The notes under the pieces were generated by a model. It saw nothing but the letters and a program-made list of their open reading frames with translations. It ran no database searches and was not told the origin of the DNA. The position numbers and the translations under genes are program-made. Positions 45,449 to 53,150 of a DNA stretch of 64,000 bases are shown here, piece after piece (position 1 is the first letter of the stretch; every line of letters starts with the position of its first letter). This DNA comes from Leptolyngbya sp. FACHB-8 (GTDB lineage: Bacteria > Cyanobacteriota > Cyanobacteriia > Elainellales > Elainellaceae), in assembly GCF_014695575.1 (NCBI RefSeq), contig NZ_JACJOO010000052.1, forward strand, positions 1-64,000. Direction: 5' to 3'.

Positions 45449-45655
45449 TTAAAAATCTGGCGGCGTAGGTGGAGGCACGGGCAGGGGTTCTCCCGGTTGG
45501 GGTGTTGTGGGTTCTGGTACGGGATCTGGGCTGGGGATGGGACTGGGCTCCGGTACGCGAGTGGGATCGGGGAATGGGATGGGGCTGGGTTCCGGAGAGG
45601 GTACACCCGTGCCAGGAGATGGGGTAGGACTGGGAAAAATCAACATGGCGATCAC
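45449..45655 (-). CDS. Possible small proline-rich protein
   Basis: 68 codons from a GTG (or an ATG three codons later). After eight hydrophobic residues the product is almost entirely Pro/Ser/Glu/Asp with PSP, PEPS and PDP repeats. No family recognised and no signal peptide of normal length. It may be a genuine repetitive small protein, a decayed gene end, or chance open frame in a biased repeat. Codon pattern strictly favours Pro at alternate positions, which argues somewhat for coding. Confidence 0.35.
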   Translation of the reverse strand: MIAMLIFPSPTPSPGTGVPSPEPSPIPFPDPTRVPEPSPIPSPDPVPEPTTPQPGEPLPVPPPTPPDF

Positions 45656-46095
45656 AGTTTGTTTGATGTTACTTAACGAAAATTTTTAAGAGAATGAATG
45701 CAATTTGCTTTATTAGCAACATTGTCGACAATAAAGTCGAAAACAAAATCACAAGAGTTTTTTTTGATAGATCTATGACGGCTTAAAGAAGCCATAGAAC
45801 TCATACTTATAGTTACTTAATTAAGGGAGTTTAGAACTCTTGTTGATCTGTATTTAGAATAGTTCGGCCCAGAAAAAATATCTTCCTCCTAGCGACCTAA
45901 TTCGCAGGAATTTTGGCGGGTAGAGGTTGCTAAAAACAATGAATTTTTTAGTGAGAGTCCTTCTAAAGGGGTAGGCGATCGCCCGTAATTCTAACCCTTA
46001 GATTTCTCTTTTCTAAAGCAGAATCAGACCCCTGGTAGAGCAGAGTTTTGATGAATATCTCTACCATTCAGTACAGACTATAAACTATGTGATTC
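45656..46095. other. A/T-rich gap upstream of crtO, no gene seen
   Basis: About 440 bp, noticeably A/T-richer than its surroundings, with one HIP1 site near 45976. Probably the crtO promoter region. Confidence 0.5.
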
Positions 46096-47802
46096 ATGCA
46101 GGACTACGATGTCATTATCATCGGTGCAGGGCATAACGGTCTTGTCTGTGCCGGATACCTGCTTAAGGCAGGGTATCGTGTTCTTCTATTAGAAAAGCGA
46201 TCAATTCCGGGTGGCGCGGCGACGACGGAAGAGTCCTTGCCAGATGAAGCTCCTGGTTTTTATTTCAATCTCTGTGCGATCGATCATGAATTTATCCATC
46301 TGGGCCCAGTCGTTAACGAGTTAGAACTCGAAAAATATGGGCTGGAATATCTATTCTGTGATCCGGTTTTATTTTGCCCTCAACCCGATGGTAAATATTT
46401 TCTGGGTCATCGATCCATTGAAAAAACCTGTGCTGAAATTGCCCGTTATAATCAGCGCGATGCTGAAAAATACGGTGAATACATGGCCTTTTGGGATCAG
46501 TTAGTCCAGGCCATTACTCCCGTTTTCAATGCCCCGCCCAAGTCTGTGATTGACATCCTGGGAAACTATGGATTGCACAATATGCAGGACCTGTTGGGAT
46601 TAGTGGGAGGTGTTGATAAGGCACTGGATTTGATTCGCACGATGCTCACCAGCCCCAAAGACTCGCTCAACGAGTGGTTTGATACGGAACTGGTGAAAGC
46701 ACCCCTGGCCCGTCTTGCCTCTGAGCTAGGGGCGCCCCCTTCCCAGAAGACCATTGCTATCGGTGGCATGATGATGGGGTTGCGCCATAACCCCGGCATG
46801 GCTCGACCACGAGGTGGCACCGGTGCTTTGACCCGAGCTCTGGTAAATATGGTGCAAGATCATGGCGGCACTATTTTGTGCGATCAGCATGTGGAGCGGT
46901 TGTTGATCAACAACCAGGGGCATGTAGATGGAGTTCGCGTTGCCGGAGGCCAGGAGTACCGCGCTTCCAAGGCGGTGATTTCGAATATTGATGCCCAACG
47001 TTTATTTTTGGAATTGCTTGATCCTGAGGATGCTCGGGCGATCGCTCCCAAACTTTATGAACGGTTGGAACGGCGCATCGTCAACAACAACGACGCTATC
47101 CTCAAAATTGACTGTGCCCTATCAGAAGCTCCTCGCTTTGAAGCTTACGGCCATCGAGATGAATTCTTGATTGGTTCCGTCGTTATTGCTGATTCTCTCA
47201 TGCAGGTGGAGGACGCCCATAGCCTGCCTGAGATGGGACGCATCCCCGATGCCGACCCTTCCATGTACGTTGTAGTGCCCACCATGCGCGATCCCAGCAT
47301 GGCCCCTGAAGGCAAGCACACCTTGTGGATTGAGTTCTTCGCCCCCTACCAAATCCGTGACGCGGAAGGTACGGGGCACCAGGGCACCGGCTGGACAGAT
47401 GAGCTGAAGAACCAAGTAGCCGATCGCGTCATGGACAAGTTGGCCCAATATGCTCCCAACGTCAAAGATGCGGTGATTGCACGACGAGTCGAGAGCCCGC
47501 CCGAGTTGAGCGATCGCCTTGGGGTCTATAAGGGTAACCACTACCATATCGACATGACGCTGGATCAGATGGTGTTCTTCCGCCCGTTGCCAGAGATTGC
47601 CAACTACAAGACCCCTATCGAAGGTCTCTACCTCACAGGGGCGGGCACTCACCCTGGGGGCTCGATTTCAGGATTACCAGGCCGTAACTGTGCTCGTGTG
47701 TTCCTGAATACCCAGCAGCCTATTACCCAAAACCTGAAGGAGGCAGGTAATTGGCTCAAGACACGGTTTGAGGCGATCGCCAAAATCCCCCATTCCCACT
47801 AA
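46096..47802 (+). CDS. crtO: CrtO-type beta-carotene ketolase
   Basis: FAD-dependent carotenoid oxidase of the phytoene-desaturase superfamily that makes echinenone or canthaxanthin from beta-carotene, for photoprotection and as orange carotenoid protein cofactor. 568 aa. Dinucleotide-binding motif IIIGAGHNGLVCAG (7-20) with LLLEKR and PGGAATTEE; C-terminal FAD motif TGAGTHPGGSISGLPGRN. Length and AIDHEFIHLGPVVNELEL fit CrtO rather than CrtI/CrtP. Membrane-associated. The DUF2231 gene follows 87 bp downstream. Confidence 0.88.
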   Translation: MQDYDVIIIGAGHNGLVCAGYLLKAGYRVLLLEKRSIPGGAATTEESLPDEAPGFYFNLCAIDHEFIHLGPVVNELELEKYGLEYLFCDPVLFCPQPDGKYFLGHRSIEKTCAEIARYNQRDAEKYGEYMAFWDQLVQAITPVFNAPPKSVIDILGNYGLHNMQDLLGLVGGVDKALDLIRTMLTSPKDSLNEWFDTELVKAPLARLASELGAPPSQKTIAIGGMMMGLRHNPGMARPRGGTGALTRALVNMVQDHGGTILCDQHVERLLINNQGHVDGVRVAGGQEYRASKAVISNIDAQRLFLELLDPEDARAIAPKLYERLERRIVNNNDAILKIDCALSEAPRFEAYGHRDEFLIGSVVIADSLMQVEDAHSLPEMGRIPDADPSMYVVVPTMRDPSMAPEGKHTLWIEFFAPYQIRDAEGTGHQGTGWTDELKNQVADRVMDKLAQYAPNVKDAVIARRVESPPELSDRLGVYKGNHYHIDMTLDQMVFFRPLPEIANYKTPIEGLYLTGAGTHPGGSISGLPGRNCARVFLNTQQPITQNLKEAGNWLKTRFEAIAKIPHSH

Positions 47803-47889
47803 GCACGGGTTGAACGTTCCCAAAACGTTGTCATGCCTGCTTAAATTTCTCGGTTTATCCTGCCATACCATTACCCGGAGTTAGACCCA

Positions 47890-48456
47890 ATGGAAACTCG
47901 CGAAGCCCGTCAAACCAATTCTTCTAATAACGTGCCTTACCCCAGTGTGCCGCCGTTAATCGACAGCCGCGAGACGGAATATCGGGGCAGCGGCATTACC
48001 AGCACTCTCGCTATCCTCGGTCACCCCATTCACCCTGTGATTGTGATTTTCCCGATTGGATTTCTGAGCGCTGCTGCTGGGTTTGATGTTGGCTATTGGT
48101 TCACCCAGGATCCCTTCTGGGCCAGAGCTGCTATCTGGTTGCTTGGGGCCGGAGTCCTAGCGGCCATTGCAGCAGCTGTCACCGGAATGTTCGACTTTAT
48201 CCGCATTCCCCGCGCTCGCAAACGCCGTGCTGGTTGGGTTCACGTGGCATTGAACGTCGCTGCTCTCGTGTTATCTATTATCAACTGGTTCCTGCGTTTG
48301 GGTGATCCAGCTGGTTTTGTACTACCTTTTGGCCTCATCATCTCTCTGGTGGTTAGTGGGCTGCTAGTGGCAAGTGGTTGGTATGGTGGTGAGCTGATGT
48401 GGCGGCACAAGGTGGGCATCGTTGGCTCTGATGAAACCCAGGCTGGATTGCCCTAG
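47890..48456 (+). CDS. DUF2231 membrane protein
   Basis: 188 aa with four membrane segments (about 52-70, 80-100, 118-138, 146-166) after a polar N-terminus. HPIHPVIVIFPIGFL is the DUF2231 hallmark with two invariant His, often linked to heme or redox membrane partners. Function unknown. Co-directional with crtO and likely co-transcribed; a perfect HIP1-centred palindrome follows. Confidence 0.88.
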   Translation: METREARQTNSSNNVPYPSVPPLIDSRETEYRGSGITSTLAILGHPIHPVIVIFPIGFLSAAAGFDVGYWFTQDPFWARAAIWLLGAGVLAAIAAAVTGMFDFIRIPRARKRRAGWVHVALNVAALVLSIINWFLRLGDPAGFVLPFGLIISLVVSGLLVASGWYGGELMWRHKVGIVGSDETQAGLP

Positions 48457-48502
48457 CAAGTTGTCCTCGTCACGATACTTTGGCTGAGCGTTTACAGAAA
48501 TG

Positions 48503-48536
48503 AGACCCCCCTTTGGCGATCGCCAAAGGGGGGTCT
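48503..48536. terminator. 34-bp perfect palindrome centred on HIP1
   Basis: 17-bp arms with no loop base, centred on GCGATCGC; 47 bp past the DUF2231 stop. As RNA it would form a stem with a tight CGAUCG turn, consistent with a terminator; the T-tract is weak. Confidence 0.6.
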
Positions 48537-48700
48537 TCGTTCAAGAGCTCGTACAAATCAAAACCCAAAATCCAGCCTGGAAACCCGCCTCTGCCATGCT
48601 TTTACAGTGGATGTTGAACTTTATTTAATTCGTAATCCTTAGTGTAAAAAGCATTCCTACATCTTTTCAATATGAGATGTGTTTAATGTTCCACATCTAG

Positions 48701-48809
48701 CTTACAGCGCTTTTCAAACGCTTAAAATCTGCTTGTTTTTGTGAGAGCCTTGCTTCGCACGGCTCTCACAAAAACAACCGTGACTGATTCAATCGCAAAG
48801 CGCTGTAAG
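48701..48809 (+). repeat. Hairpin element family A, copy 1
   Basis: Terminal 13-bp inverted repeats CTTACAGCGCTTT/AAAGCGCTGTAAG (48701-48713, 48797-48809) around a 21-bp stem (48733-48753 with 48757-48777, loop TTC). Asymmetric spacers (AATCTG on one side, CTGATTCAA on the other) are shared with copy 2 at 51850-51957. Confidence 0.88.
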
Positions 48810-48850
48810 TAAAACGTAGAACATTAGATATACTTTAGTTGAATGAGTAC

Positions 48851-48953
48851 TAAGGAGATTTCCAGATAAGAACTTCCCCATTATTTGGAAAAGGCGCGGC
48901 GAAGCCGCGCCTTTTCCAAATAATGGGGATATTGTTTCTCAGAAATCTCCTAA
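48851..48953. repeat. 25-bp perfect hairpin within longer terminal repeats
   Basis: Stem 48876-48900 with 48904-48928, loop GAA. Outer ends AGGAGATTTC (48853-48862) and GAAATCTCC (48942-48950) are also inverted repeats; the right one overlaps the stop codon of the merR gene. Confidence 0.8.
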
Positions 48954-49363
48954 ACACGCTCAAGAATTGGGCAAATGGTTTCATCTATGTGATTAGGAAC
49001 GCCTTCCCAGCCAGATAACAAACCCTTCAACTCCTGCTTTAGAATTTGGAGTTGTTGAAGTTGCTGCTCAATTTCATCTAATTTATCGGTCAACTTCACT
49101 TTGATATGATCACAGGGCAAATCACCCTGATCGTGTACCTCTAAAAATTCTTTGATTTCCAGAAGCGTTAACCCGAGGTTTTGAGCCCGTTTGATGAAAC
49201 GCAGACGACCAAAGACATCAGAGTTGAATAGGCGATAATTACCTTCAGTTCTGCCGTAGGTTTTGAGCAGACCCAATTCGTCGTAATAACGAATGGTTTT
49301 GATGGGCAAGCCGCTCTCTTTTGCGACAGCGCCGATGCGCTTGAGTTCTTCCTGAACGAGCAT
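48950..49363 (-). CDS. MerR-family (metal-responsive type) transcriptional regulator
   Basis: 137 aa. N-terminal winged helix IGAVAKESGLPIKTIRYYDELGLL, then RTEGNYRLF, and a dimerisation helix (KLTDKLDEIEQQLQQLQILKQ form). Cys in LPCDHIK and in the C-terminal ETICPILE are in places used by metal-sensing MerR proteins (ZntR, CueR types), though the usual Cys-rich loop between them is absent. Probably a metal or redox sensor that twists its promoter to activate. It has a MerR-type promoter of its own at 49440-49471, and a matching one precedes the lipoprotein gene at 52925. Confidence 0.9.
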   Translation of the reverse strand: MLVQEELKRIGAVAKESGLPIKTIRYYDELGLLKTYGRTEGNYRLFNSDVFGRLRFIKRAQNLGLTLLEIKEFLEVHDQGDLPCDHIKVKLTDKLDEIEQQLQQLQILKQELKGLLSGWEGVPNHIDETICPILERV

Positions 49364-49439
49364 GATGGTAACCTCGTCAATTTAGATCGCTATGTTCAGT
49401 TCCGCAATGGTGAAACTGAACGGAAACTCTAACAGATTC

Positions 49440-49471
49440 ATTCTAAAGGTTCCAGTGAACTGGAAGGTCAA
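49440..49471 (-). promoter_or_regulatory. MerR-type operator/promoter upstream of merR
   Basis: On the minus strand: -35 TTGACC (49466-49471), 20-bp spacer carrying dyad TTCCAGT-TC-ACTGGAA, -10 TAGAAT (49440-49445). The overlong spacer with centred dyad is the hallmark of MerR-activated promoters. Autoregulation is likely. Confidence 0.8.
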
Positions 49472-49582
49472 GGGCAATTTGCTTCTGCTTGTCAACGGAA
49501 ATTGCAAGACAAAGATGTGGAATCGCTGAAGGGCGTATTCCACATCCCATGACCATCCAATTTTGTGGCCTGCGCCCCTAAC

Positions 49583-49894
49583 CTATTGGGTGTCTACCAG
49601 GTTTTGCAGATGGCGTTCTACTGCGGTGACAAAAGCCTGATCTTTCAGGGTATTTTCAGATAAACGATCTGCATCAATTGCAGCTTGAACTACATCTTCT
49701 GCCGTGATGCGGCCAGAATTTACACCTGCTTCTAAAGAAGCGTATCCAGGGATACCTTGTTCCGTCAACTGGCCTTGATAAGCGAGGGTTGCCACATTAA
49801 ACGAAGATAGTTTCGTTTCAGCTTTAACAGGGGTAAAAGCTGTCATAGAGAGAGCCAATACCATGAGAGAGGCAGATATAAGACGTTTCATCAT
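49583..49894 (-). CDS. Small secreted protein, tandem paralogue 1
   Basis: 103 aa. Signal peptide ends at VKAE (about residue 24); the mature part is about 80 residues, helical, without Cys. Core: FNVATLAYQG, GIPGYASLEAGV, ITAEDVVQAAID, VERHLQNLV. About 70% of residues are shared with the two adjacent paralogues. AAGGAA 7 nt upstream favours the first ATG (49894). Family and function are unknown to me; tandem amplification next to MerR and MarR genes suggests an inducible stress or envelope role. Confidence 0.8.
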   Translation of the reverse strand: MMKRLISASLMVLALSMTAFTPVKAETKLSSFNVATLAYQGQLTEQGIPGYASLEAGVNSGRITAEDVVQAAIDADRLSENTLKDQAFVTAVERHLQNLVDTQ

Positions 49895-49930
49895 CAAAAG
49901 TTCCTTGGTATTACAGGTGAATGAGGGTTT

Positions 49931-49961
49931 CCTTATTCGTGTATCACGTACACGAATAAGG
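49931..49961. terminator. 13-bp hairpin between paralogues 1 and 2
   Basis: CCTTATTCGTGTA with TACACGAATAAGG, loop TCACG. 15 bp past the stop of paralogue 2 on the minus strand; no T-tract. Confidence 0.55.
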
Positions 49962-49976
49962 AGTGTTCAGTGAGCG

Positions 49977-50285
49977 TTAGTTATGTTCCACTAGGTTTTG
50001 CAAGTGGCGTTCAACTGCCGTGACAAATTCAGTGTCTTGTAGAGTGGTTTCGGTCAAACGGCCCGAATCAATCGCTGCTTGTACGACGTCTTCAGCGGTA
50101 ATTGTGCCAGAGTTCACACCCGCTTCCAGAGAACCATAGCCAGGGATACCATTGTCGGTCAACCGCCCCTGATAGGCCAGGGTTGCCACATTGAAAGAGG
50201 AAAGCTTACTTTCAGCTTGAGCCGCAGGAGCAAATGCTGCCACAGAAAGCGCCAAAACCATCAAAGAAGAAGCAATACGTTTCAT
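49977..50285 (-). CDS. Small secreted protein, tandem paralogue 2
   Basis: 102 aa. Signal peptide ends AQAE; the mature sequence shares the FNVATLAYQGRLT, IPGYGSLEAGV, ITAEDVVQAAID and AVERHLQNLVE blocks with its neighbours. AAGGAA precedes ATG 50285. The 80-bp gap to paralogue 1 contains a hairpin, so each copy may have its own transcript. Nothing reveals an enzymatic function; a small periplasmic binding or structural protein is possible. Confidence 0.8.
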   Translation of the reverse strand: MKRIASSLMVLALSVAAFAPAAQAESKLSSFNVATLAYQGRLTDNGIPGYGSLEAGVNSGTITAEDVVQAAIDSGRLTETTLQDTEFVTAVERHLQNLVEHN

Positions 50286-50456
50286 GATCAGAATGTTCCT
50301 TAGAGATTACAGGTAAATGAAGTGCGAATGACAATTTCAAACTCTGGCGATCGCTCCAACGCGAAGCAGATAAACCAGGTGCCGTGTGGAATGGGTATTT
50401 TATCTGTTCTATTCGGTAACAGAGCCCACTCCACGGCTTGGCTTAATGGCGATCGC

Positions 50457-50777
50457 CTAGTTTTGTTCCACCAGGTTTTGTAACTGGCGTTCAACGGCCG
50501 TTACAAAAGCGTCGTTTTGCAGGGTGGTTTCAGATAAACGGCCTGAGTCAATTGCGGCTTGAATTACATCCTCAGCCGTAATAGTGCCAGAGCTAACACT
50601 GGCTTCTAGAGAAGCGTAGCTGGGAATTCCGTTCTCCGTTAACCGCCCTTGATAAGCCAAGTTCGCCACATTAAATGAAGTGAGTTCGCGATCGCCGGAG
50701 GTTTCAGCGTTGGCAACTGGAGCGAACACCGCAACCGAAAGGGCTAGAACAGACAGGGAAGAAGCAATGCGTTTCAT
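50457..50777 (-). CDS. Small secreted protein, tandem paralogue 3
   Basis: 106 aa. Signal peptide ends ANAE, then a four-residue insertion (SGDR) before the common LTSFNVANLAYQGRLT core; the rest matches paralogues 1 and 2, ending in ERQLQNLVEQN. AAGGA lies 8 nt before ATG 50777. The first gene of the row if transcribed together; 171 bp separate it from paralogue 2. The conserved N-termini and core, with divergence at the mature N-terminus and tail, indicate relatively recent duplication. Confidence 0.8.
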   Translation of the reverse strand: MKRIASSLSVLALSVAVFAPVANAETSGDRELTSFNVANLAYQGRLTENGIPSYASLEASVSSGTITAEDVIQAAIDSGRLSETTLQNDAFVTAVERQLQNLVEQN

Positions 50778-50970
50778 GGGTCACATCCTTAGGAAATGAA
50801 GGTGAATGATAGTTGAAGCGAATAAGAAACAATTTGGAAGTTGCTTGCGTTTGTGATGATTGCATTTGCAACTAAATACAGACTAACACCACATAATTGA
50901 AATTGCAACTACTTCTTTTGCAACTATTTTGATCTGGTTACTCGGTCATATCTCAGACGTGTGGATGAAG

Positions 50971-51007
50971 TGTGGTGAAACGGGCACGACGCGCCCGTTT
51001 CACCACA
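50971..51007. repeat. 15-bp inverted repeat
   Basis: Arms 50971-50985 and 50993-51007, centre ACGACGC. The rest of the 50778-51181 gap, between the divergent paralogue row and marR, shows no gene. Confidence 0.75.
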
Positions 51008-51148
51008 TGGCGCTACCGGTTATTGGGACGGATATGGCCTGATCGAGCCTTCTGATTGAATGTCTTGAAGGCTTCTAGGGCGAGGGTTAACGCAGTTGTC
51101 TTAAGCTTAATTATCTTGGTATTAAAATAATTGATGTGAAAGTAATGG

Positions 51149-51175
51149 TTAAGAATCTCGACGTGAAGATATAAT
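51149..51175 (+). promoter_or_regulatory. Candidate marR promoter close to the start codon
   Basis: TTAAGA 51149-51154 and a consensus TATAAT 51170-51175, only 6 bp before the ATG. If used, the transcript would be almost leaderless. Confidence 0.35.
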
Positions 51176-51181
51176 GGTCCC

Positions 51182-51688
51182 ATGGAAAAGGAACGCGATC
51201 GCATTGATGACATCCTGGAGCAGTGGCATCAGGAGTCTCCCCAGCTTGATGTCTCCTCTTTGGCCGTGATCGGGCGTGTTCTTCGCATTGCCCGATTACT
51301 TGAAAAGCGCCGAGAACAGGTTTTGGCAGACTATGGTTTAAACGTCTGGTCCTTTGATATGTTGGCAACTTTGCGACGGCAGGGGCCACCCTATCAGCTC
51401 AAACCCACAGAGCTGTATGGTTTACTCATGCTCTCCTCGGGAGCCATGACAAATCGCATTGATCGCCTGGAGCAGGATGGTGTGGTGGTGCGTCTTCGAG
51501 ATCCGGGCGATCGCCGCAGTGTCAGCGTTCAACTCACACAGAAGGGTATTGATTTAACGGATCGGGTGATGCCTGTCCTATTTGCTAAAGAGAAGCAAAT
51601 GATGGAGCAGTTTAGCACAATGGAAGAACAAACCTTGGTGCAATTGCTGCGACAATTTCTGAAATCATTTGATGATCAAGAAACGTAA
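51182..51688 (+). CDS. MarR-family transcriptional regulator
   Basis: 168 aa winged-helix regulator. Helical N-terminus, then LKPTELYGLLMLSSGAMTNR (recognition-helix region), IDRLEQDGVVVRL and the wing DPGDRRSVSVQLTQKG, all typical MarR. The C-terminal helices complete the dimer. No upstream Shine-Dalgarno; a TATAAT lies immediately before the start. Ligand unknown. Possible targets are itself and the divergent row of secreted proteins. Confidence 0.93.
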   Translation: MEKERDRIDDILEQWHQESPQLDVSSLAVIGRVLRIARLLEKRREQVLADYGLNVWSFDMLATLRRQGPPYQLKPTELYGLLMLSSGAMTNRIDRLEQDGVVVRLRDPGDRRSVSVQLTQKGIDLTDRVMPVLFAKEKQMMEQFSTMEEQTLVQLLRQFLKSFDDQET

Positions 51689-51771
51689 TTTCAGCATTGG
51701 CCTGGGCTATTCACCAAAACTTCGGATAGGATTCTGAAGTCTTTAATCTTGTATTGTTATACCAAATCAAC

Positions 51772-51837
51772 ATGAAGCTGCACAGAATGAGAGTGACGGC
51801 GCGTACGCGCCGCCACTCTCATTCTGTGCAGCTTCAT
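51772..51837. repeat. 33-bp inverted repeat
   Basis: Arms from 51772 and 51837 pair inwards to a GCGTACGC centre with a single mismatch; essentially no loop. Confidence 0.88.
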
Positions 51838-51849
51838 ATAAAAACGGTA

Positions 51850-51957
51850 TTACAGCGCTTTGCGCTTGAATCAGCCATAGTTGTTTTTGTGGGAGCCGTG
51901 CTTCGCGCGGCTCCCACAAAAACAACCAGATTTACAGCGCTTTTCAAACGCTGTAAA
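51850..51957 (-). repeat. Hairpin element family A, copy 2
   Basis: Reverse-oriented copy of 48701-48809. TTACAGCGC at both ends, stem GTTTTTGTGGGAGCC with its exact complement, loop TTC. Relative to copy 1 the stem changes GTGAGAG to GTGGGAG with the matching change in the other arm. Confidence 0.88.
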
Positions 51958-52006
51958 TGGGTGAAGTGAAACAGGAAACTACAGTTTCCCGTTTCACTTC
52001 ACCCAT
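51957..52006. repeat. 24-bp inverted repeat
   Basis: Arms 51957-51980 and 51983-52006, one A-C mismatch. It begins at the last base of the family A copy. Confidence 0.85.
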
Positions 52007-52015
52007 TCAAAAAAT

Positions 52016-52057
52016 GTCTTAATTGTGTGTGTCCATCATGCACACGCAATTAAAGAC
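52016..52057. terminator. Imperfect 16-bp hairpin before the lipoprotein 3' end
   Basis: Arms 52016-52031 and 52041-52057 with one bulge and one mismatch; 13 bp from the stop of the minus-strand lipoprotein gene. Fourth consecutive hairpin between convergent marR and this gene. Confidence 0.55.
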
Positions 52058-52070
52058 GGGATACATCGCT

Positions 52071-52925
52071 TTAGGAGACGTTCACCCAGAACTCTGCTGT
52101 GATAATCTCACCGTTTCGGTTGAACTGTCCCCATAATTTGTACCGTCCTGGTTCAGGAAATTGGGTGTGAAACTGCACCTGGCCAGTCGTTTCATCAACT
52201 GCATGGGCGTGGATGTAATTGGCTCTAGTTAAGGGAGTAGATTGCCGTATGATGACCAAATGCCCACCTTCACCCAGGTAGGGTTGCAAGTCTGTCACTG
52301 GCTGACGATCCAGATCGCTCAGGTGGAAGGTCAGTGTCATATCTTGGCCTGCTGCCACTGTGTCCTCTGAAAGCTCTAGATGAACGTGGGTATTGGCAAT
52401 TGTCTGGGTGCGATCGAAATGGATATCAGGTGGTGGTTGAACGTCTCCTGTAATCTCAGTGGTTAACACCGAAACCTGCTCTGGGTGTCCGCTAGGTTTG
52501 TAATCACTGAATAGAGTGTAGCCTCCAGCTTTGGGAAACCGTGCCTGCACTTCAAAGAGCCCATTACCCTGATACTGAGGATGTAAATGATTGAAAAATT
52601 GCAGATCGTTGCTGACGACAATCAGGTGCATTATTTTTTCCTGAAACGTGTCGAATTGGGCGATCGCCTCCCCTTTTCCATCCTGAATATGAATGCCTAA
52701 ATTGATAGCCTGATTGGGAACAGGCGTATCCGTCATAATCAATTTTGCTTGAGCAACATCTTCCTCCACTGCATGGCTACTGTGAGCATTGGAGCTTGTT
52801 CCATGAGCATCTGAGTGTTGTTCTGTGGATGGTGTAGTTGCTGTTTGCTGCGTGTTTAATGACGAGCAGCTTTGAATCAGGGTGAGAGTTGCGACTGTAG
52901 CGATCGCGGTCAAAAAACGATTCAT
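52071..52925 (-). CDS. His-rich periplasmic lipoprotein with Ig-like domains
   Basis: 284 aa. Signal peptide with lipobox IQSC (Cys20). A His-rich linker (about 37-55: HSDAH, AHSSH) suggests metal binding. Two domains of FixH/YtkA-like beta-sandwich type follow (about 60-165 and 180-284), with HLIVVSNDL, FFNHLHPQY, HLELSED and a final RYKLWGQF stretch rich in His and aromatic residues. Related proteins often lie near copper or cobalt transporters. A MerR-type promoter at 53066-53097 predicts metal induction. Specific metal unknown. Confidence 0.78.
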   Translation of the reverse strand: MNRFLTAIATVATLTLIQSCSSLNTQQTATTPSTEQHSDAHGTSSNAHSSHAVEEDVAQAKLIMTDTPVPNQAINLGIHIQDGKGEAIAQFDTFQEKIMHLIVVSNDLQFFNHLHPQYQGNGLFEVQARFPKAGGYTLFSDYKPSGHPEQVSVLTTEITGDVQPPPDIHFDRTQTIANTHVHLELSEDTVAAGQDMTLTFHLSDLDRQPVTDLQPYLGEGGHLVIIRQSTPLTRANYIHAHAVDETTGQVQFHTQFPEPGRYKLWGQFNRNGEIITAEFWVNVS

Positions 52926-53065
52926 ACGTACCTCCTACCAGTAACGGCTTGGATTGTGGAAATCATGTCTTTGTCAGGCTCGACATCAAGCCTGCATGGG
53001 TTGTAGCAATTGGGAAATTGTTGTTTTAGAAGGTTTCAGGCGATCGCTCTGGCACCGATGACATG

Positions 53066-53097
53066 ACTCTAAACGCTACAGTTCACTGGAGAGTCAA
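53066..53097 (-). promoter_or_regulatory. Second MerR-type operator/promoter
   Basis: On the minus strand: -35 TTGACT (53092-53097), 20-bp spacer with dyad CTCCAGT-GA-ACTGTAG (6 of 7 paired), -10 TAGAGT (53066-53071). Same architecture and half-sites as the site upstream of merR. It drives the His-rich lipoprotein. Confidence 0.75.
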
Positions 53098-53150
53098 GCT
53101 TTAACCACCCAGATCCTTTATCATCGTGACGAAGCACGGGTACGGTCTTA

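Noticed and set aside
49583-50777. CRISPR or phage-like repeat array
   Set aside because: The repetition is at gene level (three paralogous coding sequences), not short direct repeats with spacers; no cas genes are present.
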